Notes: generated from the letters alone by a model not told the origin. DNA of 31,762 bases from Bacteroidaceae bacterium (GCA_016302435.1 JAEDNQ010000004.1:1-31762); one strand, 5' to 3'; shown: positions 10,988 to 19,104, counted from the stretch's first letter. Numbers and translations: made by a program.

Positions 10988-11211
10988 GGCTTTTTTTGAA
11001 AATGTTTGCCACAGACCTTATTTTTTCTGCCAAAGCATCTTGAATGCCTTGTTTTAGAACGACTGGTTGGCAATGCTGAGCAGTTGCACTTCAGATGGCA
11101 AACCCTGTGAGGACGACTCTCGTGGAAGGGGGAACAGTCCTGCCTTTCTATTGCGTGACTCCATGGTGCTCGCAATGTCTTCCACAGGATGAGATAATCT
11201 GCTGAAATAGT

Positions 11212-11379
11212 ATAAGTAGGTGTGCAAAATGATTTTTATAATCCTTGCACCGCCTACTGCGCATTATCAGCCAGTGACAACAGTCGAGTAGGAGTCGCTA
11301 CACTCCTTCATGTCACAAACTGATTCTGCATCACCAATCAATACAATTATTATAAAAATCATTTTGCACACCTACTTAT
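11212..11379. repeat. 168-bp inverted-repeat (MITE-like) hairpin element
   Basis: Perfect 31-bp terminal inverted repeats (11212-11242 and 11349-11379) enclose a 106-bp core with no gene. The core is itself partly self-complementary around a centre near 11295-11310: AGGAGT pairs with ACTCCT, and GTGACA pairs with TGTCAC outside it, so a transcript could fold into one long hairpin. No clear target-site duplication was found; at most a 2-bp AT is possible. The arm recurs at 23649-23676 and, degenerately, at 29933-29959. It could be a non-autonomous transposon, a REP-like element or a structured RNA. Confidence 0.75.
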
Positions 11380-11556
11380 CAATGCTATATATTTGCAATT
11401 CCATATATATATATAATATGTGTACATGTGTGGCGATGTCCTCGGGGGTTGAAGGCTTATATGAGGCATTTTGAGGGTAAAATCCTGTGTGTGCGCCCAC
11501 ATTGGTTGACATATATCAAGATTACGAGCTATTTCTATAAAAAAGCCTCAGAAAGT

Positions 11557-11587
11557 TTTGTCTGCCCGCGAAAAGGTCGTAACTTTG
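11557..11587 (+). promoter_or_regulatory. Promoter of the small-protein transcription unit
   Basis: TTTG at 11557-11560, a 19-nt spacer, then TAACTTTG at 11580-11587 match the Bacteroidetes -33/-7 promoter exactly. No conventional gene starts downstream within 400 nt, which makes the element notable. Transcription would begin near 11594. Confidence 0.75.
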
Positions 11588-11593
11588 CATCGT

Positions 11594-12019
11594 CAAAAGG
11601 AAACAAGGACATCACAAGAGAGTGAGCAAGTCAATCCTGAGACACACAACGAACTTCACAAAGGTCACAAGCCTTGACAAGCGCAAAGCGATGCGATGAA
11701 AGGTCAAGACCTACACAAGAACAGAATATCAAGCAAAGGCAAAATATTATTCTATCATATAGGTTTTGGTAAAGGTATTAGATTTAGGTTAGTAAAAGAT
11801 TGTTATTTAGGAGTAGGTCATCGTGAGATGCCCTCCTCCATTTTGAAAAGAAACATTGATAAAACAATATATAAAGGTCTTATAGACCAGGTTGGACAAG
11901 AGATTGGGCCAGCCGATTGTAAAGGTTTTAGGTTAGGTTAATAAGTTGGTTTAGTTAAACATTGTATCAAAAACATTGTAATCTGTATTTATTAATTTAT
12001 TAAGAAAGGAGATTGTTTT
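11594..12019 (+). ncRNA. Candidate structured leader or non-coding RNA before the 25-codon ORF
   Basis: About 425 nt lie between the predicted start of transcription and the small ORF. The stretch contains a hairpin at 11810-11839 (GGAG..AGG..CATC with a GTGA loop, 11 of 13 pairs) and a short GGTCTTATAGACC hairpin near 11874-11886. It also has an imperfect direct repeat: TAAAGGTATTAGATTTAGGTTAGTAA (about 11770-11796; core TTTAGGTTAG at 11783-11792) is echoed near 11919-11944 (core at 11927-11936). It is much more A/T-rich than its neighbours. I do not recognise it as tmRNA, 6S, SRP, RNase P or a known riboswitch. It may be a cis-regulatory leader, an RNA gene, or a decayed gene. Confidence 0.35.
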
Positions 12020-12097
12020 ATGGAAATTATGACTATTGTAGCAGTTGCTATCGTATCTGTAGCAGTGATCGTAAGCAACGTTTCACTCTTCAAATAA
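12020..12097 (+). CDS. 25-residue hydrophobic small protein
   Basis: A 25-codon ORF begins MEIMTIVAVAIVSVAVIV and ends SNVSLFK. Nearly all of residues 3-19 are hydrophobic, so it would be a single transmembrane peptide with an acidic N-terminus and a terminal Lys. It is preceded by AAGGAG (12006-12011) with an 8-nt spacer to ATG, a textbook Shine-Dalgarno sequence, which is unusual in this window. A consensus promoter lies about 450 nt upstream and an intrinsic terminator 110 nt downstream, so the ORF sits in its own transcription unit. No function can be assigned. Alternatives are a membrane-acting toxin-like peptide, a small regulatory membrane protein or a leader peptide. Confidence 0.6.
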   Translation: MEIMTIVAVAIVSVAVIVSNVSLFK

Positions 12098-12207
12098 GAA
12101 GAATGAAATCTCAAAAATTCCGTAATACTCAGTGCAATACCGCACTTGAGTACCACCGGGATGGGAGAGAAAAAAGATTATTATTTAGAAACAACATAAC
12201 AAGAATG

Positions 12208-12241
12208 GGGTGTACCAGAAGTGATTCTGGTACACCCTTTT
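12208..12241 (+). terminator. Terminator of the small-protein unit
   Basis: A perfect 13-bp stem (12208-12220 with 12225-12237) with a GTGA tetraloop is followed by TTTTAC. The upstream interval 12098-12207 has a small bulged hairpin (CTCAGTGC with GCACTTGAG) but no credible gene. Confidence 0.85.
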
Positions 12242-12635
12242 ACTTTGCAGTTCACTCATTAGTCACTTATCACCTCAGACACATCGTCACCCCTTCTTTT
12301 CCTTTTCCCCTTGTCACCTCTTTCCCAGCTCCCTATGTCTTGCCTCTAAAGTCTCCTCTACCGCCACACCACCCATTCCTATTGCTTTCACTCACCCAAA
12401 AATTACGGTTGCAAGAACCAACATTGAGGTTGGTTAACGATTTTATTTTGAAAAAATTTTCCCCAATCATACTTTTTCACTAATTTTGCAGCATATTATT
12501 AGTCTCCACGCCCGCAAACAACACAAGATGAAAGGGGGAAAGACAACCGACGTACAAAATAAAACTAATTGTTAACACCAATATTGCTCAACATTCTGTA
12601 TAAGAACGTTGCAACATCATCACTCACATCTACTT
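12242..12635 (+). other. Gene-free region upstream of the PL11 lyase
   Basis: This stretch is pyrimidine-rich on the plus strand (about 12270-12400) and contains no credible gene. AACCAAC (12416-12422) and GTTGGTT (12429-12435) form a 7-bp inverted repeat around 6 nt, a possible regulator site for the pectinase genes. A -7 box follows at 12481-12488, leaving a leader of about 145 nt before the lyase. Confidence 0.4.
12481..12488 (+). promoter_or_regulatory. Promoter -7 box for the PL11-GH43 genes
   Basis: TAATTTTG fits the TAnnTTTG consensus. The region about 20 nt upstream is T-rich but lacks a proper TTG, so the promoter may need an activator (inference). Confidence 0.5.
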
Positions 12636-14855
12636 ATGAAAAGACTGATTACATACACATTAGCATTAGCCTCAGCAGCTTATGCAGTAGCACAGTCGCC
12701 AGACACACCGGCTTCGCAGCAGGAAACTCTCGACAGAGGCTTCGTGTCCATCAACACCTCAGCCACCTCGTCATTCCTGTCCTGGCGTCTGCTTGGAAGC
12801 GACGATGCCCACACATCTTTCATTGTGCTCAAAGATGGCAAAGTCCTCGGCGACACCTTGCGCACAGTCACAAGCAAGCGAGTGTCATCAACCCTCACAT
12901 CAAAGTTTCAACTTGTTACTCTTCAAAACGGAGTGCCTACCGACACCATCTCTCCCACCCCGTTCAACAAGCGCGGCTACCACCTCCTCAAGCTCGACCG
13001 CCCAGCCGACGGCAGCATAGACGGCGCAGCCTACAGCTATTCGCCCAATGACTGCTCTGTGGGCGATGTCGATGGCGACGGACAGTATGAACTCATTGTG
13101 AAGTGGGATCCGAACAATTCAAAAGACAACTCACAAAGCGGCAAGACAGGCAATGTCTATCTCGACTGCTACCGACTCTTCACGGGCGAGAAGCTCTGGC
13201 GCATAGACCTTGGCGTCAACATCAGAGCAGGCGCTCACTACACACAGTTCCTCGTCTATGACTTCGACCAGGACGGCAAAGCCGAACTCATCTGCAAGAC
13301 TGCCCCAGGCTCAAAGGACGGCACAGGTGCCTATGTCAACCAAGCCGCCGACCTCGCCACAATAAAGTCTGCCAGCAACACGAAAGAGTGGCGCGACTCC
13401 AACGGACGCATCAATGGCGGACATGAGTATCTGACAGTGTTCGAGGGACTTACGGGCAAAGCCATACATACCATAGCATACTGGCCCAACCGCAATGCCA
13501 AGACCGAACTGAGCGATGCTTCTGGCTCGTTCAACTGGGACGACCGCAGCGGCAAGAACGACAAGGGCAACTACGGCAACCGCGGAGAGCGCTACCTCGC
13601 CACTGTAGCCTATCTTGGCGGAGCAGACGAGCGTCCCTCTGCCGTGATGACACGTGGCTACTATACCTACGCCTACCTCTGGGCAGTAGACTTCGACGGT
13701 TCAAAGCTCTCCACACGCTGGCTCCACAGTTCGGACAGCAAGACATCCTACAAGGTCAGAGACAGCAAGGGAACGACAAAGACCTATACCGCTCCAGCCT
13801 GCTCTTCAGGCCTTGGGCGCAACACCATGTATGGCAATGGCAACCACAACATCTCTGTGGGCGATGTCGATGGCGACGGATGTGACGAGATAATATGGGG
13901 CTCTGCCGCCGTCAACAACGATGGCAAACTGCTGTACGCTGTAGGCTTCGGACACGGAGATGCCATCCACTTAGCTGACCTCAACCCCGACCGTCCAGGT
14001 CTTGAACTCTTTGACATCCATGAGGATAAAGGCAAATATGCATGGGATGTGCACGATGCAGCCACAGGCAAGATACTCCTCAAGGGAGGACAGGAAAGCA
14101 CCGACAACGGAAGAGGAGTGGCAGCCGACATAGTGCAGGGAAGCCGCGGATATGAGTTCTGGTCAGCATGTGGCGGCATGGACGCAAGCAGCAGCAACCG
14201 CCACCCCTTCAACGTCATCACAGGCAAGGAAGCAGGCACAGTCAATCCATCCATGAACTTCCGCATCTACTGGGACGGCGACCTCTACGACGAACTCCTC
14301 GACGGCACAAACATAGCAGAGTGGAGCGTCACAGGCATGACATCACTCGGCATATATGCCAACTCCGCTTCCCAGAAGAGTTTCACCGACTTTGGCATGA
14401 CACCATCGTCATGCAACAGCACCAAATCCACCCCTTGCCTTCAGGCCGACATCTTTGGCGACTGGCGCGAGGAAGTGATATGGTGGAACTATAACGACCC
14501 TTCTCAGCTCTATATCGTCAGCACAGCAACCACGACCAAGTACCGTGTGCCAACCCTAATGCACGACCACCTCTACCGCATGGGCATAGCATGGCAAAAC
14601 TGCGCATACAACCAGCCTCCCCACCTTGGCTACTATCTGCCTGACTATGCCGACTCCTTCATGGGAGTGGCAGACGAAGGCACAGGAGTGGAAGACGTGA
14701 ATGCAGGGGCACCTGTGGTGTCACGCAAATACTATAGCATGCAAGGTCAGTGCATCGCCCGTCCGTCAGAGGCAGCACAAGTGTACATCGTCAAGGAGCA
14801 CCATGCCGACGGAAGCGTCAAGACAAAGAAAAGAATCTTACAATATCAACGCTAA
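12636..14855 (+). CDS. Rhamnogalacturonan lyase, polysaccharide lyase family 11
   Basis: PL11 enzymes cleave the backbone of rhamnogalacturonan I by beta-elimination, at Rha-GalA bonds. The 739-residue product starts MKRLITYTLALASAAYAVAQ, a signal peptide, so the start is placed at 12636 rather than nine codons upstream. Family hallmarks are RGFVSINTSATSSFLSWRLL near residue 35 (only RGFVSI and SWRLLGSD cited as key), VKWDPNNSKDNSQSG, IRAGAHYTQFLVYDFDQDG, and repeated calcium-type D-x-D-G-D loops (VGDVDGDGQYE, VGDVDGDGCDE) of the eight-bladed propeller. The last 70 or so residues resemble a C-terminal tail with a YYSMQGQ motif, possibly a sorting or anchoring signal. GH43 follows 76 nt later, and the two probably act together on pectin. 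Confidence 0.93.
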   Translation: MKRLITYTLALASAAYAVAQSPDTPASQQETLDRGFVSINTSATSSFLSWRLLGSDDAHTSFIVLKDGKVLGDTLRTVTSKRVSSTLTSKFQLVTLQNGVPTDTISPTPFNKRGYHLLKLDRPADGSIDGAAYSYSPNDCSVGDVDGDGQYELIVKWDPNNSKDNSQSGKTGNVYLDCYRLFTGEKLWRIDLGVNIRAGAHYTQFLVYDFDQDGKAELICKTAPGSKDGTGAYVNQAADLATIKSASNTKEWRDSNGRINGGHEYLTVFEGLTGKAIHTIAYWPNRNAKTELSDASGSFNWDDRSGKNDKGNYGNRGERYLATVAYLGGADERPSAVMTRGYYTYAYLWAVDFDGSKLSTRWLHSSDSKTSYKVRDSKGTTKTYTAPACSSGLGRNTMYGNGNHNISVGDVDGDGCDEIIWGSAAVNNDGKLLYAVGFGHGDAIHLADLNPDRPGLELFDIHEDKGKYAWDVHDAATGKILLKGGQESTDNGRGVAADIVQGSRGYEFWSACGGMDASSSNRHPFNVITGKEAGTVNPSMNFRIYWDGDLYDELLDGTNIAEWSVTGMTSLGIYANSASQKSFTDFGMTPSSCNSTKSTPCLQADIFGDWREEVIWWNYNDPSQLYIVSTATTTKYRVPTLMHDHLYRMGIAWQNCAYNQPPHLGYYLPDYADSFMGVADEGTGVEDVNAGAPVVSRKYYSMQGQCIARPSEAAQVYIVKEHHADGSVKTKKRILQYQR

Positions 14856-14865
14856 CAAAAAAACG

Positions 14866-14906
14866 CAGTTGCGCATGACCATTTATCTATAAGTCATGCA
14901 CAACTG
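14866..14906 (+). terminator. Hairpin between PL11 and GH43 genes
   Basis: A 14-nt inverted repeat with one mismatch (14866-14879 with 14893-14906) encloses a 13-nt loop 10 nt after the PL11 stop. The following TCATTAATTTATC is only modestly T-rich, so it may be a partial terminator or an mRNA-stability hairpin that sets different PL11 and GH43 levels. Confidence 0.55.
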
Positions 14907-14931
14907 TCATTAATTTATCATCATTTCCATT

Positions 14932-15963
14932 ATGCTTTACATCAAGAGAACATTCATTTTAGCTATAGCCCTCACGGCCATATCAGCTATAGCTTTCGCT
15001 CAGGGACCGCGCCGTCGTTCCGCACAAGAGAACTTCACCACCGAGACACCCATGGTTCACGACCCCGTCATGGCCAAAGACGGAGACACATATTATATAT
15101 TTGCCACAGGCATGGGCATACAAAAGATGACCTCCACCGACCGCAAGACATGGAGCGTCTCACGCTATCCAGTCATGAGCGTCATGCCAGGCTGGACCAC
15201 CGACTCAGTGCCTGGCTTCCGCAATCACGTGTGGGCACCAGACGTCATCCGCTGGCACGACCGCTGGTGGCTTGCCTACAGCTGTTCCACCTTCGGCAAG
15301 AACGGTTCGGCCATAGGTCTGCTCAGCTGCCGTTCCCTCGGCGACAACATGTGGAAAGACGAAGGCTGCATCGTCACCTCCCGAGAGAAGCGTGACGACT
15401 GGAATGCCATCGACCCCAACTTCGTCATCGACGGCAACGACACCCCATGGCTCGTCTGGGGCTCCTTCTGGGACGGCATTCAGCTGGCACGCCTCGACAC
15501 CACCATGCACATGGCAGCCGGAGAGAAGCCACGCACAATAGCCCGACGCTATGACCCCAACTTCAAGCCTTCTGAGCCCAATCCTACCTCTCGCTTCGCA
15601 GGCACCAATGCCATTGAGGCACCATTCATCTTCAAGCACGCAGACTACTACTACCTCTTCGTCTCATGGGACTACTGCTGCCGCGGAGCCAAGAGCAACT
15701 ATCGCGTAGCCGTCGGACGCAGCAAGAGTGTAGAAGGCCCATACCTCGACCGCGAAGGCAAGGACATGGCCAATGGAGGAGGCACACTCTTCCTCGAGGG
15801 CGACAAGAAAGAGTGGGAGGCAGCAGGACATTGCGCCGCCTACAATTTCGACGGCGAGGACATCTTCATCTGCCATGGCTACAGTGCGACAAAGAATGGT
15901 GTAGCCCTGCTCATACAGCGCCCCATAACCTGGACGGCAGACGGATGGCCACAGCTGCAATAA
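14932..15963 (+). CDS. Secreted GH43 arabinan endo-1,5-alpha-L-arabinosidase
   Basis: GH43 arabinanases hydrolyse alpha-1,5-linked arabinan side chains of pectin. The 343-residue product has a signal peptide (TFILAIALTAISAIAFAQ, residues 7-24) and a single five-bladed propeller. The three expected acidic residues are visible: Asp44 in VHDPVMAKDG (general base), Asp161 in NAIDPNF (pKa modulator) and Glu229 in NAIEAPFI (general acid). Further family signs are HVWAPDV and the WGSFWDGIQ strand. No accessory binding module is present. It lies downstream of the PL11 lyase with an intervening hairpin. Activity on a different arabinofuranosyl or xylosyl linkage cannot be excluded. Confidence 0.9.
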   Translation: MLYIKRTFILAIALTAISAIAFAQGPRRRSAQENFTTETPMVHDPVMAKDGDTYYIFATGMGIQKMTSTDRKTWSVSRYPVMSVMPGWTTDSVPGFRNHVWAPDVIRWHDRWWLAYSCSTFGKNGSAIGLLSCRSLGDNMWKDEGCIVTSREKRDDWNAIDPNFVIDGNDTPWLVWGSFWDGIQLARLDTTMHMAAGEKPRTIARRYDPNFKPSEPNPTSRFAGTNAIEAPFIFKHADYYYLFVSWDYCCRGAKSNYRVAVGRSKSVEGPYLDREGKDMANGGGTLFLEGDKKEWEAAGHCAAYNFDGEDIFICHGYSATKNGVALLIQRPITWTADGWPQLQ

Positions 15964-15969
15964 GGACAC

Positions 15970-16015
15970 ATTCCCTATTGTTGCCATAAGAAATATTCCC
16001 TATTGTTGCCATAAG
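15970..16015. repeat. 21-bp direct repeat after GH43
   Basis: The 21-bp sequence starting ATTCCCTATTGTTGCC occurs at 15970-15990 and again at 15995-16015, exact, with a period of 25 bp. It begins 7 nt after the GH43 stop. No gene or strong hairpin is seen in 15964-16091. Confidence 0.85.
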
Positions 16016-16091
16016 GGGCGTTTGCAATACCCCTCGCCTGGTGAAAAGTTTAGCAGAAACATATCTCCCTTCAGAAGAGAGAGAAAGAGAG

Positions 16092-16826
16092 TCAGCCCAA
16101 AATCTTTCTCTTCATGGCCTTTCTCTTCTCAAACCTCTCTATGCTGTCGACGACATAGTCTACCGACATATCCACATTCCATCCTCTCATACGAGCGTAC
16201 TCGCCAATGATTTTCTTCATGGCAATGCGCTCGTGTGTTATTCTCATCAGGCTCTTCAGACATTCCTTCTTGGATGGGGCAGAAGAAAAATGAGAGCGGT
16301 TGATGTCAATGGTCGTTATGTGATACTTCATCGGTGAAGCATCGGCTCGATAGAGGAAGTTGGACAGATTGGTGTCGCCATGCACAAATCCCTTCTCGTG
16401 CATGTCAACCAGAAAATGGACAAAGGCCGACATGAGTTCTTCGTGTTTATTTGGCTCTTCGCGCAGTATGCGCAAGTCCGGATCGCCACAGAAAGCTGAG
16501 AGGAAATAGCCCTGATAAAAAAGTCCTCTGCGGTACTCTTCAATATAAGCAATAGGCTCAGGAGTGCTGATGCTGAGACTGAGCAGACGCATGCCGAAGA
16601 GATAAGCACGCTTAGCCTTGCTCGGACGGAAGAAAGAGTAGTCGATGCGCTGGTGCAGCATAGGCACCTTGTATCGCTTCACCACCACAGGCAAGCCATC
16701 GACGTTGAAGAGCCTCACCTTGTTGCGAGCGTCATAGATGAGTTCGCCCGAAGTGTCGAACGTTGACGGCAGGCTGTCGACAAAATTTTGAAGATGGATA
16801 TATCGAGGGTTTATTTCTGATTTCAT
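16092..16826 (-). CDS. Lipopolysaccharide kinase (Kdo/WaaP-like family)
   Basis: The 244-residue product resembles the protein-kinase-fold LPS kinases (Kdo kinase/WaaP family), which phosphorylate Kdo or heptose in the inner core on the cytoplasmic side. A Lys in the VVVKRYKVP strand (near residue 50) would bind ATP. The catalytic loop is FVHGDTNLSNFLY (about 153-165; Asp and Asn present), and TIDINR (about 187-192) supplies the DFG-equivalent Asp. No membrane segment or signal is visible. It is 98 nt downstream of the GT90 gene on the same strand and probably co-transcribed with it. The phosphorylated sugar is unknown. Confidence 0.87.
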   Translation of the reverse strand: MKSEINPRYIHLQNFVDSLPSTFDTSGELIYDARNKVRLFNVDGLPVVVKRYKVPMLHQRIDYSFFRPSKAKRAYLFGMRLLSLSISTPEPIAYIEEYRRGLFYQGYFLSAFCGDPDLRILREEPNKHEELMSAFVHFLVDMHEKGFVHGDTNLSNFLYRADASPMKYHITTIDINRSHFSSAPSKKECLKSLMRITHERIAMKKIIGEYARMRGWNVDMSVDYVVDSIERFEKRKAMKRKILG

Positions 16827-16924
16827 TTTTGTATTGTGAAAGGCGGAATGGATGATGTCACTTTGAAAAAATAGAATGATATGTGTTTATTGCCACTGAG
16901 GGGATGAGCAATAGATGCAGCCCC

Positions 16925-17899
16925 CTATTGCTTCTGTCCTGTCATTCTGAAATACTTGTCCATGACAAGCAGCGATATGAGCCGTTCCCTCTCCTTGTCC
17001 TTGAACTGCTCCACATATTCATTGGCATGGTGCGATATGGCTTCAGCCTCTTCGGGATGCTCAATGTAGTAGCTGAGCTTATCCTCAAGGTCGGAGAAGT
17101 CGGGACGTATCTCTATGTAGTGGTAGTCGGGCTTGAGCGTTCCCTCCATAAACCATGTCTCACATGTCGGACGTGGCATCACCGCCACAGAGTTGGACGA
17201 CATGACCCACTTGAGGTTGCTCGCCACGTCGTTGCCCTCAAGAGCCAGAATGAACTTATATCTGAGGTGGTCGCGGATGGTCATCTTATCCACGCGCCAT
17301 TCGGCATGCTCCCGATAGTTGCGGCTGATGTCGCCAAGGTCACACATCGGGTGGCAAAAATACTGCTCGAAAAATCTCACCCTCTGTTCCTTGTCCTTCA
17401 CCTTGCCACGAAAGACAACCACGTCCTTTTTCTCGCGGAAAGGAATCTCATCCTTCACAAAGATGAAGTGGCGCACCTTGTTCAGCTTCAGCAGCACACC
17501 GTTGGCATTGTCGCCCTCAACAGGTCGGCTCTTCACTATCGAAGGCACTTCGGGGATGAAATTGATGTCGCCTGGCAAGAACACCCAGCGGAGCTTAGGG
17601 TCAAACCACCGTGTACACTCCACCGAGTCAAACCAATAGACCTTGTGCCACCTCTTGTCCCTCTTGCCCACAGCAGGAGCATCTTCTGGCAGATGAGCCC
17701 CTGGCAGCAGCTTGCAGCAGTAGTCCACACGCCGCATGATATAGTCCTTGTCGGAGCGTGTGTCAAGGCTGCTGAGCACACGGCTCAGTCGCTTGCGGAA
17801 GAAACAGTCGGGCACAAGCTGCAGGAGATAGTTCTTCGTCATGTAAGCAAGCTTGTTGTTCTTGCCGCTGTGAAGTTTGTATGCGATTTTGGATAGCAT
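16925..17899 (-). CDS. GT90-family glycosyltransferase (LpsA/CAP10-like)
   Basis: GT90 enzymes transfer sugars in LPS cores or surface glycans. The 324-residue product has the conserved LPGDINFIPEVPSIVKSRP region near residue 110 (only LPGDINFIPEVPSI cited), VVVFRGKV, and the C-terminal KFILALEGNDVASNLKWVM... block with MPRPTCETWFMEGTL, the signature of the LpsA/CAP10 superfamily. No signal peptide is seen, and the enzyme is probably cytoplasmic or membrane-associated. It is transcribed divergently from another glycosyltransferase and precedes the LPS-kinase gene, so LPS or surface-glycan assembly is likely. Its stop codon lies in one arm of an 8-bp inverted repeat (16907-16914 with 16925-16932). 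Confidence 0.88.
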   Translation of the reverse strand: MLSKIAYKLHSGKNNKLAYMTKNYLLQLVPDCFFRKRLSRVLSSLDTRSDKDYIMRRVDYCCKLLPGAHLPEDAPAVGKRDKRWHKVYWFDSVECTRWFDPKLRWVFLPGDINFIPEVPSIVKSRPVEGDNANGVLLKLNKVRHFIFVKDEIPFREKKDVVVFRGKVKDKEQRVRFFEQYFCHPMCDLGDISRNYREHAEWRVDKMTIRDHLRYKFILALEGNDVASNLKWVMSSNSVAVMPRPTCETWFMEGTLKPDYHYIEIRPDFSDLEDKLSYYIEHPEEAEAISHHANEYVEQFKDKERERLISLLVMDKYFRMTGQKQ

Positions 17900-18018
17900 A
17901 GGAGGGTTTGCTGTTGAAAGTTTGAATTTTTATATGAGGAATATGCATTGCCCGAAGGCAGGCGAGGGCGTATGCGCACTCTATCCACCCCGTTTTTTGA
18001 AGATAAAGGCCATAAGCA

Positions 18019-18050
18019 ATTGCAAAGTTACAAAAAAAAACGTACCTTTG
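18019..18050. promoter_or_regulatory. Overlapping divergent promoters of the two glycosyltransferase genes
   Basis: On the plus strand ATTG (18019-18022), a 20-nt spacer and TACCTTTG (18043-18050) form a consensus promoter 23 nt before the rightward glycosyltransferase. The spacer contains CAAAGTTA (18023-18030), which reads TAACTTTG on the minus strand, a -7 box for the leftward GT90 gene. The two would occupy the same DNA. Confidence 0.65.
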
Positions 18051-18072
18051 CACCATCAAGCGAAAGAAAAAT

Positions 18073-19104
18073 ATGAGAAAGTGCTATATTTCCCGCAATT
18101 ACAAAGACCTGACATCTGCAGGCAATAAGGCAAAGACAGACATCGAGACCATCATGCAGCGTTTAGGCTTTGTCAACCTTGGCCTCGAGCATAGCGTGGG
18201 CAAAGGAGTCGTCAGACATTTCGTGCGCAACCTCTGCGGCGTCGTCAAGGCCATGTGTCTCCTACGCAGGGGCGACGTGCTCGTGCTCCAATATCCGCTG
18301 AAGAAATACTATGAGGTCCTCTGCAACGTGGCGCACTGGAAGGGAGCCAAGGTCATCACACAGATACACGACCTCAACTCCTTCCGCTCCAAGAGGCTCA
18401 CCCCACCTCAAGAGATGCGCCGATTAGGACACAGCGATGTCGTCATTGCCCACAACGACACCATGAAGGCATGGCTCGAGACGCAGGGATGCCCCTCACG
18501 CCTCACCACCCTGGGCATCTTCGACTACCTCTCGCCCACCCCTCTTGCCTCCAGCCGTCCCTCACCCTCCGGAGAGTGCCCCACCATGTTCTTCCTCGGC
18601 AACCTCAACCCTAAAAGCAACAACTTCGTCTACGAGCTCGCCTCGCGTCTCACCTCCTCTCGCCTCCATCTCTACGGCAACAACTACCACCCCGAGCTCC
18701 TCGCCGAAGGAGCACGCGCCCACTATGAAGGCTATGCCGTCGACACCGAAATCATGCGTGTCAACCATGGCGACTTCGGCCTCTCATGGTATGGCGAGTC
18801 ATTGACCGAAGGAAAAGGCAAGATAGGAGAATACATGTCATACAACAACCCCCACAAGGTGTCGCTCTACTTGCGCTGCCACGCCCCCGTCATTCTCTCC
18901 AAGACAGCAGGACTGGCACGCTTCGTAGAGGACAACGGCATCGGACTCACCGTCGACTCCCTCACCGACATCGACTCCCTCCTCGCCTCCGTCACCCCCG
19001 AACAGTATGAGCGCATGAGACAAAACGTCATCAAGGTCAGCGACCGCATAGCCCAAGGCTACTATTTCGAACATGCGCTCGACAGAGCCATGAAACTATT
19101 GTAG
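18073..19104 (+). CDS. Glycosyltransferase (galactofuranosyltransferase-like)
   Basis: The 343-residue product resembles bacterial GT-B sugar transferases of the galactofuranosyltransferase type. Visible features are an N-terminal nucleotide-fold half (GDVLVLQYPLKKYY, TQIHDLNSFRSKR, SDVVIAHNDTMKAWL) and a C-terminal half with MFFLGNLNPKSN, HLYGNNY, GDFGLSWYGESL and a donor-site-like stretch NNPHKVSLYLRCHAPVI, then TAGLARFVEDNGIGL. No membrane segment is evident. It is likely to add a sugar to LPS or another surface glycan; donor and acceptor are unknown. It has its own promoter with a very short leader (about 16 nt), overlapping that of the GT90 gene, and is followed 62 nt later by a GNAT gene. 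Confidence 0.82.
   Translation: MRKCYISRNYKDLTSAGNKAKTDIETIMQRLGFVNLGLEHSVGKGVVRHFVRNLCGVVKAMCLLRRGDVLVLQYPLKKYYEVLCNVAHWKGAKVITQIHDLNSFRSKRLTPPQEMRRLGHSDVVIAHNDTMKAWLETQGCPSRLTTLGIFDYLSPTPLASSRPSPSGECPTMFFLGNLNPKSNNFVYELASRLTSSRLHLYGNNYHPELLAEGARAHYEGYAVDTEIMRVNHGDFGLSWYGESLTEGKGKIGEYMSYNNPHKVSLYLRCHAPVILSKTAGLARFVEDNGIGLTVDSLTDIDSLLASVTPEQYERMRQNVIKVSDRIAQGYYFEHALDRAMKLL

Noticed and set aside
11696..11941. 81-codon open frame in the leader of the small-protein unit
   Set aside because: No ribosome-binding site, unusual composition and overlap with hairpins and direct repeats; more likely untranslated leader, though a decayed gene is possible.
12013..12483. 156-codon open frame overlapping the 25-codon gene
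   Set aside because: It reads straight through the terminator at 12208-12241 and has low-complexity Pro/Leu sequence beyond it.
16883..17896. 337-codon plus-strand open frame opposite the GT90 gene
   Set aside because: GT90 motifs on the minus strand are clear; the antisense product is His/Val/Leu-rich and unlike any family.
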